A stretch of DNA of 64,000 bases. Source: Flavobacterium sp. 9 (lineage in GTDB: Bacteria > Bacteroidota > Bacteroidia > Flavobacteriales > Flavobacteriaceae). The notes under the pieces are model-generated. The model was not told where the DNA came from and made no database searches. It saw only the letters and a program-made list of their open reading frames with translations. The DNA is taken from positions 5,022,001 to 5,086,000 of the forward strand of contig NZ_PEEU01000001.1 in the NCBI RefSeq assembly GCF_002754195.1, in the 5' to 3' direction. Positions 53,608 to 62,174 of the stretch are shown in pieces. Made by a program: the position numbers and the translations under genes. The number at the start of each line of letters is the position of its first letter. Position 1 is the stretch's first letter.

Positions 53608-53892
53608 TTAAAGATAAAAGTGTTTGTAGTAATATCCTCCAAGCATAAAAACGAGATTTACGAGTGCCATATTCCAAACCAATTTTTTGTAATTTCTTGA
53701 TTTGTCTAAAAAATATAAAGCTACAAAAGCAAAAAATAAAAGGGTAGTAAAGACAGCCGGATACATCTTGAAAGCGGCCAAAAACTCACCTTGAAAAAGT
53801 AAGAATAATGCGCGCTGAAAACCACATCCTAAACACTCGAAACCAAAGAGTGTTTTGAATAAGCAAGGGATCATATATTTTTCTAAATGCAA
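53608..53892 (-). CDS. DUF2752 family membrane protein
   Basis: This 94-residue protein carries FGFECLGCGFQRALFLL, the CxGCGxxR signature of DUF2752, followed by two membrane helices (about 45-62 and 72-88). The N-terminal start could be ATG 53892 or the internal Met at residue 7. The family is common in Bacteroidota and has no known role. It stands alone, convergent to the DUF1003 gene. Confidence 0.85.
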   Translation of the reverse strand: MHLEKYMIPCLFKTLFGFECLGCGFQRALFLLFQGEFLAAFKMYPAVFTTLLFFAFVALYFLDKSRNYKKLVWNMALVNLVFMLGGYYYKHFYL

Positions 53893-53971
53893 GTCGATTA
53901 TTTTTTACAATTTTACAAAAAAAATATTTGATAACATTTCAAAAGGAGCGAACTGCTATTTTAAAGTTTTA

Positions 53972-53979
53972 TACTTTTG
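53972..53979 (+). promoter_or_regulatory. candidate -7 element TACTTTTG
   Basis: It matches TAnnTTTG, 19 bases before the ATG at 53999. It lies within a short TTTTAAAGT..ACTTTAAAA inverted pair that could be an operator. Confidence 0.45.
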
Positions 53980-53998
53980 AACCCTTATACTTTAAAAT

Positions 53999-54184
53999 AT
54001 GAAAGCGATTAAAATTATAATAATGATTCTTGCTATTTCGGTTGCATTATACGAGCAGGTTTCACCCGAAAAAAATATCTATATCACGGTAATTGCAATT
54101 GCAGTTTTCATGTTTGGAATGATGCAGTTGAGCGCAAAAACACCGAGTAAAAATCAAGAAAAAGAGGAGAACGATGTTGACTAA
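53999..54184 (+). CDS. small membrane protein upstream of the Smr gene
   Basis: This 61-residue protein has two membrane helices (about 4-18 and 27-46) and a charged C-terminal tail (KTPSKNQEKEENDVD). Its last 11 bases overlap the start of the Smr-domain gene, so translation is coupled. I recognise no family. Confidence 0.7.
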   Translation: MKAIKIIIMILAISVALYEQVSPEKNIYITVIAIAVFMFGMMQLSAKTPSKNQEKEENDVD

Positions 54185-54725
54185 AGGAGATAAGGTTTCG
54201 GTTTTGGACGAAGCTATAAACGGAACGGTGATTTCGGTTAAAAACAATGAAGTTTTGATCGAAACTGAGGATGGATTTATGATGACATTTTTTGTCAACG
54301 AATTGCTTAAAATTCAGGATTCCAGTAATTTAATGAATTCTATTAAAAGGATTAATTTAGAAGAGATTACAAAAGAGAAAACAGAGCAAAAAGCAAGGAG
54401 TTTTGTAAAAGAAAAGAAAGATAAACGCGAAATTGCGGCTCCGGAATTTGATTTGCATATCGAAAAACTGGTTCCAAATAAACGCGGAATGTCTAATTAT
54501 GATATTCTGACTTTGCAGACTGAAACTGCCAAAAGACACATTGAGTTTGCGATTAGAAATCGCATTCCTAAAATTGTTTTTATTCACGGTGTTGGCGAAG
54601 GAATTTTGAAAGCCGAACTTGATTTTTTATTAGGTCGTTACGACGGAATAGATTTTCAGGATGCTAATTATCAAAAATATGGTTTGGGTGCAACCGAAGT
54701 TTATTTTAGACAAAACAACAAATAA
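54174..54725 (+). CDS. Smr-domain (MutS2-type) protein
   Basis: This 183-residue protein has an N-terminal small beta domain (about 1-55, MLTKGDKVSVLDEAINGTV) typical of the DUF2027/Smr proteins of Bacteroidota and a C-terminal Smr domain (about 95-180) with FDLHIEKL (the LDLH-type motif) and HGVGEGILKAELDFLL (HGxGxG). Smr domains nick or bind branched DNA or RNA. The protein lacks MutS domains, so it is a stand-alone Smr. A small membrane protein gene overlaps its start. Confidence 0.9.
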   Translation: MLTKGDKVSVLDEAINGTVISVKNNEVLIETEDGFMMTFFVNELLKIQDSSNLMNSIKRINLEEITKEKTEQKARSFVKEKKDKREIAAPEFDLHIEKLVPNKRGMSNYDILTLQTETAKRHIEFAIRNRIPKIVFIHGVGEGILKAELDFLLGRYDGIDFQDANYQKYGLGATEVYFRQNNK

Positions 54726-54764
54726 AACTGCTTTTTTGATCTAAAGCATTTCATTTTAAAACAT

Positions 54765-54830
54765 AAAAAAACGTCTGTTTTTCTTTCTGATTTTATATGT
54801 AAATCAGCTTAGAAAAACAGACGTTTTTTT
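54765..54830. terminator. long bidirectional terminator
   Basis: AAAAAACGTCTGTTTTTCT and its complement form the outer stem, with an inner CTGATTT/AAATCAG stem and a loop. T-runs end both strands, so it serves the Smr gene and the convergent lipoprotein gene. Confidence 0.92.
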
Positions 54831-54870
54831 GTAAGAATTAAACAGGTTTTGAAATAGTGTTTTTTAAAGC

Positions 54871-55839
54871 CTAATTCTTCGATTTAGTTACAGTTCCTAA
54901 AACAAAATTATTACCTAATTTGAAACTGCTATTTCCTTTTACTAGTGTAACATTTCTTAGTGTAATTGTATGCATAACGATATTGTTTGTTACTTGCGTA
55001 GCAACTTCAACTGTACCATTAGTGCCGTTCCATGTTTCTTTTATGGCAGGGTTTGTTGGAGTCGCAACCCCTTTACAGAAATAATCTTTATTTAAAGCAA
55101 CACCCGTAAGTGTACGATAAACGACATTGTTTTCCGTTGATGTAATATCTCGTATTCTTGGTTTATCTGCAGGCGTTGCTTCATTTAGAAACAAAGTAGG
55201 ATCAAAGTTTTGAACCATAATGTAAAATGCAGCGTTAAAATTGTAAACTTGTTTTTGCTCCGGACATTCTCCTGCTTCCTCTGGTTTAGCAAAAGTTATA
55301 GGAGTTGGTGTTATTGTAATTTTATAATCACCAAAAACATAATCTTCCTCAACTTGTGGTCCCGTAGGTTTTAAAAAGGTTATATTTTTAAAGATAATAC
55401 TGTGATTATAACCCGTAACTCTTGTGCTGCCATCAACTTCGCTTGGAGCTGAAGTAATTTGTGTAGTGGTAATTTCTATTTTTCCCTGAGTTCCCACCCA
55501 TTCTTCTATAACATTTGGTGTTTTAGGAGGAATAATTCCGCAAATGTTTGGTACCCCAACTTTGCCATCATATGCTCTGTAAACAACACGATATTGACTT
55601 TCATTGTCTATGTTGTAAATTACTGGTTTTCCTGCTGGTGTTGGGTCATTTATAAGACTGCTTGGAGGTAATTGTAGTAACAATGACTCTCTGTCTTTAA
55701 GTTTATAAAGTAAAGTGTTTGTTGTGTCACAGGTTGTTGAGGCAACAGTATCAAAATCTATAGAATCAACTGTTAAATTGCCATCATCGCAACCATTTAA
55801 AAGTAGCGCAAATAAAAGAAGGCATGCATATTTTTTCAT
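54871..55839 (-). CDS. lipoprotein with internal tandem domain duplication
   Basis: This 322-residue protein has a lipobox (ALLLNGC, Cys 17). Two repeats of about 130 residues follow (about 30-165 and 180-315). Each has a Cys near its start (STTCDTTN, AGECPEQKQ), a TPAGKP/TPADKPRI motif, a YRVVYRAYDG/NNVVYRTLTG strand and a KITEWVGTQGKIEI-like or KETWNGTNGTVEV strand. I recognise no family. It may be a surface lipoprotein; the duplicated domain is interesting but unassigned. Confidence 0.75.
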   Translation of the reverse strand: MKKYACLLLFALLLNGCDDGNLTVDSIDFDTVASTTCDTTNTLLYKLKDRESLLLQLPPSSLINDPTPAGKPVIYNIDNESQYRVVYRAYDGKVGVPNICGIIPPKTPNVIEEWVGTQGKIEITTTQITSAPSEVDGSTRVTGYNHSIIFKNITFLKPTGPQVEEDYVFGDYKITITPTPITFAKPEEAGECPEQKQVYNFNAAFYIMVQNFDPTLFLNEATPADKPRIRDITSTENNVVYRTLTGVALNKDYFCKGVATPTNPAIKETWNGTNGTVEVATQVTNNIVMHTITLRNVTLVKGNSSFKLGNNFVLGTVTKSKN

Positions 55840-55877
55840 CGTAAATTTATTTGGGTCAAAAATAGTGAAAAATTTGG

Positions 55878-55910
55878 CAATTGATATTTAAGATTTCACA
55901 ATTGATATTT
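55878..55910 (+). promoter_or_regulatory. 12-bp direct repeat CAATTGATATTT, 21-base period
   Basis: Copies at 55878-55889 and 55899-55910 are separated by about two helical turns, immediately upstream of the -7 core of the cysteine desulfurase gene. The arrangement suits a regulator binding twice on one face of the DNA. No regulator is identified. Confidence 0.5.
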
Positions 55911-55912
55911 CT

Positions 55913-55920
55913 TAACTTTG
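55913..55920 (+). promoter_or_regulatory. -7 element TAACTTTG of the cysteine desulfurase gene
   Basis: It matches TAnnTTTG and ends 5 bases before the ATG at 55926, which implies a leaderless or near-leaderless mRNA. TTG elements sit at 8 and 29 bases upstream, neither ideal. Confidence 0.5.
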
Positions 55921-55925
55921 CAGTA

Positions 55926-57050
55926 ATGAAAAAAGTATATCTCGACAACGCCTCTACGACCGCTATGCGCCCTGAAGTTATTCAGGAAATGACTAAAGTT
56001 ATGACAGAAGATTTTGGAAATCCGTCTTCTACACATAGCTTTGGACGCAATGGAAAAACTGTTTTAGAACTTTCAAGAAAAAGTATTGCCAAGCATTTAA
56101 ATTGTTCTGCACAGGAAATTATTTTTACTTCGGGAGGAACCGAAGCGGATAACTGGATACTTCGCTCTGCGGTTGAAGATCTTAAGGTAGAGAGAATCAT
56201 TACTACAAAAATTGAACATCACGCGGTATTGTATGCAACTTTGGCATTACAATCTGATTACAATATTCAGGTTGATTATGTCAAAATTAACCCTGACGGA
56301 AGTATCGATTTGACTCATTTGTCTAATTTATTGTCAGATGAAAAAAAGACGATTGTTAGTTTAATGCATGTAAATAACGAAACCGGAACTATTTTAGATT
56401 TAGATAGAGTTGCTGTTATTTGCAAGCAATATAATGCTTTGTTTCACTCTGATACGGTGCAATCTGTAGGGAAAACAGAAATCGATTTGCAAAAGACTTC
56501 TGTAGACTTTATTGTGGCAAGTGCGCATAAATTTCACGGTCCAAAAGGAGTTGGTTTTGCTTTTGTTCGAAAAAATTCTGGTTTGCAGCCTTTAATTTTT
56601 GGAGGAGAGCAGGAAAAAGGACTTCGCGCAGGAACCGAAGCTGTGCATCAAATTGCCGGAATGGCAAAAGCATTGTCGCTATCGTATGAAAATTTAGATA
56701 GCGAGAGAAAATACATTACAGACTTAAAAATGTATCTGATTGAGCAATTAGAAATTCATTTTCCTGGTTTTAGAATCAACGGAAAAAAAGACGATTTCTA
56801 TAATATCATCAATATAATTCTTCCGTTTTCTTCCGATAAAACTTCTATGCTTTTGTTTAGTCTGGATATGAAAGGAATTGCAGTTTCAAGAGGAAGCGCC
56901 TGTCAATCCGGAAGTATAAAACCATCGCATGTATTGAAAGAAATGTTATCGGAGACTGATTTAAAATTACCAAATCTCCGAATTTCATTTAGTCATTATA
57001 ACACAAAAGAGGATATCGATTGGTTGATTGAGAGTCTTAAAAGTGTTTAA
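55926..57050 (+). CDS. cysteine desulfurase (NifS/IscS family)
   Basis: A start at ATG 55926 gives 374 residues opening MKKVYLDNASTTAMRPEV, the family's usual start; the frame from 55881 runs through the promoter. The PLP lysine is in VASAHKFHGPKGVGF (about 201), and the sulfur-carrying Cys lies in SRGSACQSGS (about 328). It supplies sulfur for Fe-S clusters or tRNA thiolation. No iscU or suf genes are adjacent, so the target pathway is open. A possible operator lies upstream. Confidence 0.93.
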   Translation: MKKVYLDNASTTAMRPEVIQEMTKVMTEDFGNPSSTHSFGRNGKTVLELSRKSIAKHLNCSAQEIIFTSGGTEADNWILRSAVEDLKVERIITTKIEHHAVLYATLALQSDYNIQVDYVKINPDGSIDLTHLSNLLSDEKKTIVSLMHVNNETGTILDLDRVAVICKQYNALFHSDTVQSVGKTEIDLQKTSVDFIVASAHKFHGPKGVGFAFVRKNSGLQPLIFGGEQEKGLRAGTEAVHQIAGMAKALSLSYENLDSERKYITDLKMYLIEQLEIHFPGFRINGKKDDFYNIINIILPFSSDKTSMLLFSLDMKGIAVSRGSACQSGSIKPSHVLKEMLSETDLKLPNLRISFSHYNTKEDIDWLIESLKSV

Positions 57051-57100
57051 AGTTTCAGGTTTCAGGTTTCAAGGAGAACGTGAAACGTGAAACCTGAAAC
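57051..57100. repeat. GTTTCAGGTTTCA inverted repeat
   Basis: GTTTCAGGTTTCA and its complement TGAAACCTGAAAC (with an extra GTGAAAC) flank a short loop, between the cysteine desulfurase and tsaC-like genes. It is hairpin-forming with no T-run, so it may be a repeat more than a terminator. Confidence 0.6.
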
Positions 57101-57105
57101 AAAAA

Positions 57106-57678
57106 TTACTTTCTAATAACTTTAACCTGTGAATCGTTTGTTAATTTGATAATTGTCGATGGTTTTCCTCCAATTCTATCCTGATTTAGTTTTACTACGT
57201 AATCAACACCTTTTATGATTTCGGGATTAATATCTTTGAAAGCAATTGGTGTAGGTTGTCCTGAAATATTAGCCGAAGTTGAAACTAAAGGTTTTTTCAT
57301 TCGCTCTAATAATTTAAAGCAAAATGGTTCTTTTACAATACGAACAGCAAGAGAATTATCTGCAGCGATAATGTTTTTGGCTACATTTCTTGGTTCGTCT
57401 AAAATTAAAGTCGTTGGTTTTTCAGATAAATCTAAAATTTGCCATGCAACTTCAGGAATGTTTTTGAAAACATTATACATCATTTTTTCCCCGTTCATTA
57501 ATACAATCATGCTTTGAGTTTCGGCACGTTGTTTCAATTTGTATATTTTGGCAACAGCTTCTGGATTTGTAGCGTCACAGCCAATTCCCCAAACGGTATC
57601 AGTAGGATACAGAATGATTCCGCCTTCTTTAATGACTTCGTAAGCGTTATGGATTTCAGTATTTATATCTTGATTCAT
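57106..57678 (-). CDS. L-threonylcarbamoyladenylate synthase (Sua5/YrdC/TsaC)
   Basis: This 190-residue enzyme makes threonylcarbamoyl-AMP, used for the t6A modification of tRNAs that read ANN codons. The core shows GGIILYPTDTVWGIGCDA (about 16-33), IYKLKQRAETQSMIVLM with the basic pocket, and VSTSANISGQPTP. It lacks the Sua5 C-terminal domain, so it is the YrdC/TsaC-type short form. It is transcribed convergently with the cysteine desulfurase gene. Confidence 0.93.
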   Translation of the reverse strand: MNQDINTEIHNAYEVIKEGGIILYPTDTVWGIGCDATNPEAVAKIYKLKQRAETQSMIVLMNGEKMMYNVFKNIPEVAWQILDLSEKPTTLILDEPRNVAKNIIAADNSLAVRIVKEPFCFKLLERMKKPLVSTSANISGQPTPIAFKDINPEIIKGVDYVVKLNQDRIGGKPSTIIKLTNDSQVKVIRK

Positions 57679-57719
57679 ATGTTTAGAAATATTTGATTAA
57701 TAACAGAATGAGTTTGATA

Positions 57720-58796
57720 TTATGCTGTTAGCGTATTTATAATTTGAGTTATTTTTTCCAGTGTTTCTTTTGAAAGACCTACATAAAGAGGTAAACAGAC
57801 TATTCGTGATGCAATAGATTCTGATATTGGCATTTCAGCTCCTTTTACATAGTCGATCGTATTTAAGGAAGGATAAAAGTAACGTCTTGGCAGAATGTTT
57901 TCTTTTAATAAAGCCTCCTGAACTTTTAATAAAGTAGCTTCTGAGTTAAAAATTAAAGGATAATAGCTGTAATTCCACTCCGTATTTTCTCTTATTTTTA
58001 TAGTGCTTACCGTTTTAAAGTTTAAATTTTCACTATAAAAATCAACTACTTTTTTTCTTTCTGTAATAATATGATTCATATAAGGAAAAACTGCAAGACC
58101 CATTGCTGATTGAAGCTCAGAAATTTTAGCGTTAATTCCTAATCCATGAAATTCCAAAGGTCCGTTATGTCCAAAATTATGACTGTAAAACAATTGATGA
58201 TAAATATCGTCATTGTTGCAAAACATTGCACCACCTTCTCCGGTGTGAAATAATTTTGTTGCGTGAAAACTACAGGTGCTGACATCTCCAAAATTAAATA
58301 CAGACTTGTTGTTGTATTTAACGCCAAAAGAATGTGCGGCATCATAAATCACTTTTAGATTGTATTTTTTAGCAATACTTTCAATAGCTTCAATGTGACA
58401 TGGATTTCCAAAAACGTGAGTTGCTAATATTGCCGTTGTTTTTGGCGTTATTGCACTTTCAATTTTGGTTTCATCAATAGTTAGATATTCTGAATTAATA
58501 TCGACAAAAACAGGTGTGCAATTTTCCCACACAATTGCAGCCGAAGTAGCCACATAAGAAAAAGGAGTTGTGATAATTTCTCCGCCTTTACCAAATAGCT
58601 TTAAGGCAATTTGAATAGGAATTGTACCGTTATTAGTAATTATAAGGTGAGAAACATCAAGATGTTTTTTTAGCTTATCTTCTAATTCTATTGTAAGTTC
58701 GCCACGATTTGTGAGCCAAGCTTTGTCCCAAGCACGTTTTAGAAAAGAATTGTATTCTTCTTGTGGAGGTAAAAAAGTTTTGGTAACGGGAATCAT
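57720..58796 (-). CDS. DegT/DnrJ/EryC1 family sugar aminotransferase
   Basis: This 358-residue PLP aminotransferase transfers an amino group to a nucleotide-linked keto sugar. Evidence: TNNGTIPIQIALKLFG for PLP binding, the cofactor Asp in IYDAAHSFGVKY, the Lys in FHATKLFHTGEGG (about 185) and GLGINAKISELQSAMGL. Members of this type (for example VioA) produce 4-amino-4,6-dideoxy sugars. It diverges from the acyl cassette at 59052-63809, which would acylate such an amino group. The sugar product is inferred from context. Confidence 0.92.
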   Translation of the reverse strand: MIPVTKTFLPPQEEYNSFLKRAWDKAWLTNRGELTIELEDKLKKHLDVSHLIITNNGTIPIQIALKLFGKGGEIITTPFSYVATSAAIVWENCTPVFVDINSEYLTIDETKIESAITPKTTAILATHVFGNPCHIEAIESIAKKYNLKVIYDAAHSFGVKYNNKSVFNFGDVSTCSFHATKLFHTGEGGAMFCNNDDIYHQLFYSHNFGHNGPLEFHGLGINAKISELQSAMGLAVFPYMNHIITERKKVVDFYSENLNFKTVSTIKIRENTEWNYSYYPLIFNSEATLLKVQEALLKENILPRRYFYPSLNTIDYVKGAEMPISESIASRIVCLPLYVGLSKETLEKITQIINTLTA

Positions 58797-58844
58797 TTAA
58801 TTATTGATTAGTGAGTTTAATTTCCTTTAAGGGTAAACTATTGT

Positions 58845-58852
58845 TATATTTG
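58845..58852 (+). promoter_or_regulatory. candidate -7 element TATATTTG for the acyl cassette
   Basis: It matches TAnnTTTG on the plus strand between the divergent aminotransferase and ACP genes, leaving about 190 bases of leader. No TTG lies at the usual distance. The leader has no ORF or obvious structure. Confidence 0.42.
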
Positions 58853-59051
58853 TGGGGTAAAAATAGGAAAAGAAACCTGAATTTTTGCCATAAGACGGCA
58901 TTATAACAGTATATGCAATAAGATTAATATCTGAGATGTTTGAATGACAACATTTTAAGTTTTGTTTTCTTATCTGTCTAATGAATATTTTCTATTTGAC
59001 CTTTTGTAAAAATTAATAAAATAATAAACTCAAAATAAAATTAAGAATACT

Positions 59052-59282
59052 ATGGAAATCAACACTTTTTTGCGAAATTTTGCAGATATTTTAGATGATA
59101 CAGATGCCGCATTAATTAAACAAGAAACTGTTTTTAGAGATTTGGAAGAATGGGATTCATTAACAGCATTATCATTAATTGCTATGGCTGATGAAGAATA
59201 CTCGGTAAAATTAACGGGAGATGATATTAAATCTTCTACTTCAATAAATGATATCTTCGAAATAATTAAAAATAAAGGATAA
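59052..59282 (+). CDS. dedicated acyl carrier protein
   Basis: This 76-residue protein has the four-helix acyl carrier fold and the phosphopantetheine attachment Ser36 in LEEWDSLTALSLIAM. Its pI-lowering acidic helices (DDTDAAL, ADEEY) are typical. It differs from a housekeeping ACP by the WDSLT in place of the usual LGADSLD. It opens the plus-strand cassette and is followed 4 bases later by a KASIII gene, so it is likely a pathway-specific carrier for the acyl group made by the neighbouring enzymes. Confidence 0.9.
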   Translation: MEINTFLRNFADILDDTDAALIKQETVFRDLEEWDSLTALSLIAMADEEYSVKLTGDDIKSSTSINDIFEIIKNKG

Positions 59283-59286
59283 TTAA

Positions 59287-60339
59287 ATGGCTACTTTTTC
59301 AGTAAAGGATATTGCAATAAAAGGTATTTCGTGTTGTGTTCCAAAAGATGTGGAGCGCAACATTGATTTAGATATACTGACGCAGGAAGAAATTCAAAAA
59401 TTTATTGAAGTAACCGGAGTTGAAGAACGACGCATTGCAACAAAAGAGATTTGTACTTCTGATTTATGCTGTGAAGCTGCTGAAAAATTAATCAAAGATT
59501 TAAACTGGCAAAAAGAAGAAATCGAAATTTTAGTTTTTGTGTCACAAACAGGTGATTATATTTTACCTGTTTCGGCAGCGATACTTCAGGAGAGATTAGG
59601 TTTGGCAACAAGCTGTATTGCTTTTGATGTGCCTTTGGGCTGTTCCGGTTATGTTTATGGCTTGTCGATTTTGACAAGCATGATGAAAACAACCGGAATT
59701 AAAAAAGGATTATTACTTGCCGGAGATACAATCAGTAAAATTATTTCGAAAACAGATAAAAGTACTTTACCTCTTTTTGGAGATGCGGGATCTGCAACAG
59801 CATTGGAATTTTCTGAGGGTGCAGAATTTTCATTTGATTTAGGTTCAGATGGATCGGGATATAAAACGATTATTGTTCCTGACGGAGGTTCAAGAAATAG
59901 AATCAATAATGACTCTTTACAAATTCAAACAATAGAAAAAGGAATTGAGAGAACTTCATGCGATCTGGTTTTAGATGGGATGGATGTTTTTAGTTTTGGA
60001 ATAACACAAGGACCTAAAACAGTCAATAAGTTAATTACTGAATTTGAAATTGATAAAGATCAAATTGATTATTTTGTTTTTCATCAGGCAAATATGATGA
60101 TGAATAAAATGATTGCGAAAAAACTGAAACTTCCTGCAGAGAAAGTACCTTATTCTCTGAAAAATTTCGGAAATACTTCTTCAGCTACAATTCCGCTAAC
60201 AATTGTTTCGGAGTTAAAAGAAGCCATTTTAAACAAAACATCAAATATAGTTATGTGCGGTTTTGGTGTTGGATTATCATGGGGAACAATGTTAGCAAAA
60301 GATTGCAAGATTGAATCATTAGAATTAATTGAATTGTAA
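59287..60339 (+). CDS. ketoacyl-ACP synthase III (first copy)
   Basis: This 350-residue thiolase-fold enzyme condenses an acyl-CoA starter with malonyl-ACP. The catalytic triad is visible: Cys119 (DVPLGCSGYVYGL), His266 (FVFHQANMMMN) and Asn296 (NFGNTSSATIPL). The C-terminal tail (KDCKIESLELIEL) is longer than in the second copy. It is four bases after the ACP gene and two bases before the reductase gene. FabH housekeeping genes normally lie with plsX, which is absent here. Confidence 0.93.
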   Translation: MATFSVKDIAIKGISCCVPKDVERNIDLDILTQEEIQKFIEVTGVEERRIATKEICTSDLCCEAAEKLIKDLNWQKEEIEILVFVSQTGDYILPVSAAILQERLGLATSCIAFDVPLGCSGYVYGLSILTSMMKTTGIKKGLLLAGDTISKIISKTDKSTLPLFGDAGSATALEFSEGAEFSFDLGSDGSGYKTIIVPDGGSRNRINNDSLQIQTIEKGIERTSCDLVLDGMDVFSFGITQGPKTVNKLITEFEIDKDQIDYFVFHQANMMMNKMIAKKLKLPAEKVPYSLKNFGNTSSATIPLTIVSELKEAILNKTSNIVMCGFGVGLSWGTMLAKDCKIESLELIEL

Positions 60340-60341
60340 AT

Positions 60342-61079
60342 ATGATTACATTAAAGGATAAAAATATTTTAGTTACCGGTGCCTCATCAGGAATAGGAAG
60401 GCAAATTGCTATAACAGCTTCTGAATTGGGAGCAAAACTTACAATTATCGGAAGAAATGTCGAGAAACTAGAAGAAACATTGACCTTACTAAATGGTGAT
60501 GGTCATAAAATACAAGTTGTAGATCTTTCTGATTCGGCTAATCTTACAACATTAATTAGTGAAAGTTTGCCTTATGACGGTGTTGTTTTTAATGCTGGTG
60601 TGGTCGAATATTTACCGGTTAAATTCTTGAACGAAAGTAAAATAAATTCGGTTTTTGCTACAAATTTTGACAGTAATGTGGTCTTAAGTCAGAAATTGAT
60701 AAAAAGTAAATTACTAAAAAAGGGAGGATCTCTTGTTTTTGTTTCCTCAATTTCTTCAAAATTAGGTGTTCCGGGAACTGCAATGTACACTGCATCAAAA
60801 GCGGCTTTAAGTGCTTTTTCAAAAGTTTTGGCTTCTGAATTAGCTTCTCAGGGAATACGCTCTAATAGTGTAAGTCCGGGAATTATAAAAACGGCAATGA
60901 CAGATAAGGCCAGTGATGTGGTTTCTGATGAAGAATTAAAAAAAGCAGAATCAGAATATCCGTTAGGATACGGTGAACCATCAGATGTTGCGGGATTAAT
61001 CATGTATTTATTAAGTGATATTAGTAAATGGATGACGGGTTCGGATTTAATTATTGACGGAGGATTTACATTGAAATAA
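60342..61079 (+). CDS. short-chain dehydrogenase/reductase (FabG-like)
   Basis: This 245-residue SDR has the cofactor motif TGASSGIG (12-19), the NAG variant FNAGVV near 84, Ser136-Ser138 in VFVSSIS, and Tyr149 and Lys153 in MYTASKAAL. It ends in the typical DGGFTLK. In this setting it probably reduces the beta-keto group made by the KASIII enzymes to a hydroxyl, giving 3-hydroxyacyl-ACP. Other sugar-reducing roles are possible. It lies two bases after the first KASIII gene and six before the oxygenase gene. Confidence 0.92.
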   Translation: MITLKDKNILVTGASSGIGRQIAITASELGAKLTIIGRNVEKLEETLTLLNGDGHKIQVVDLSDSANLTTLISESLPYDGVVFNAGVVEYLPVKFLNESKINSVFATNFDSNVVLSQKLIKSKLLKKGGSLVFVSSISSKLGVPGTAMYTASKAALSAFSKVLASELASQGIRSNSVSPGIIKTAMTDKASDVVSDEELKKAESEYPLGYGEPSDVAGLIMYLLSDISKWMTGSDLIIDGGFTLK

Positions 61080-61085
61080 AAAAAT

Positions 61086-62174
61086 ATGAATTCAAATATA
61101 CCAGCTATTCATTATCATGACAACGACATTTTTACTCAGGAAAATGATATGTTGTTTAGTAAGGTTTGGCATTTTGTGGGATTTAGATCTGATTTTGAAA
61201 ATGACAACGATTTTGTTACTGCAAAAATTGCGGATACACCAATTGTTATTCAAAATGTAAGAGGAACCATTAAAGCTTTTTTGAATGTTTGCTCACATAG
61301 ATTTTCTATAATTCAACAAGAAAAATCAGGTAACAGACCTTTAATGTGTCCTTATCATGGCTGGGCGTACGATAAAGAAGGAATTCCGAGTGGTATTCCT
61401 AAAAAACCATTATTCAAGAAGTTTACAAAAGAAGAGCTTTGCGAAATGAAACTGAAAGAATTTCAAGTTTCATTTTGTGGTAATTTATGTTTTGTGACTT
61501 TAAACAAAAACATTGAACCTCTGGAGGATTTTATAGGCATTTTTTATAATGAATTAAAAGAAATGTCTTTGGCTTTAGGAGATAGAATTGATGTTAATTC
61601 GATGGAAATTACAGCAAACTGGAAGGTAATTGTCGAAAATACTTTAGAAAGTTATCACGTTGGTTTGATTCACGCAGAAACACTAGCTAAGTTAGAACCT
61701 TCAGGATTAGATTTTGAATTTGATGAGAATAATTCAAGCTGGACTAGTGATTTAAATATTGTAAAAGATAAAGGAGGATATAAAAAAATTAATAATTATT
61801 TTTCGCCTAGAGAATATGATATTGAAGGATATAAACACATTTTGATTTTTCCTAATTTATTGATATCAAGCACGCACGGTATATCGTTTAATTATTCTGT
61901 AATCGAACCAATTACCTCAGATGTTTCAAGATTTACAAGTCATGTTTTTACCACAAAAACAGAGAACCCTAATGAAAAATCAATTGTAATTAAAGCTTTT
62001 GAGGAATCATTGATTAATTTTAACCGACAAGTATTTGATGAAGACAAAGCAGTTTGTCAGTTGGTTCAGCAAGGTGTAAGACATACTAATTTGTCCGGGA
62101 AACTTTCTGACGAAGAAGAGCGTGTACATCATTTTCAAAAAACGTATTTAAAATTTTTACAGCATGAAAGCTAA
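61086..62174 (+). CDS. Rieske-type non-heme iron oxygenase, alpha subunit
   Basis: This 362-residue protein has a Rieske [2Fe-2S] domain (about 25-135): Cys69, His71, Cys88 and His91 (CSHR and CPYHGWAYD). The catalytic domain follows, with ENTLESYHVGLIH giving His191 and His196 for the mononuclear iron and an Asp near 320 in DEDKAVCQLVQ. It would hydroxylate or oxidise a substrate using a reductase encoded elsewhere, as no reductase or beta subunit is nearby. Its place within an acyl carrier cassette is unusual. Its end overlaps the next gene by 11 bases. Confidence 0.92.
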   Translation: MNSNIPAIHYHDNDIFTQENDMLFSKVWHFVGFRSDFENDNDFVTAKIADTPIVIQNVRGTIKAFLNVCSHRFSIIQQEKSGNRPLMCPYHGWAYDKEGIPSGIPKKPLFKKFTKEELCEMKLKEFQVSFCGNLCFVTLNKNIEPLEDFIGIFYNELKEMSLALGDRIDVNSMEITANWKVIVENTLESYHVGLIHAETLAKLEPSGLDFEFDENNSSWTSDLNIVKDKGGYKKINNYFSPREYDIEGYKHILIFPNLLISSTHGISFNYSVIEPITSDVSRFTSHVFTTKTENPNEKSIVIKAFEESLINFNRQVFDEDKAVCQLVQQGVRHTNLSGKLSDEEERVHHFQKTYLKFLQHES

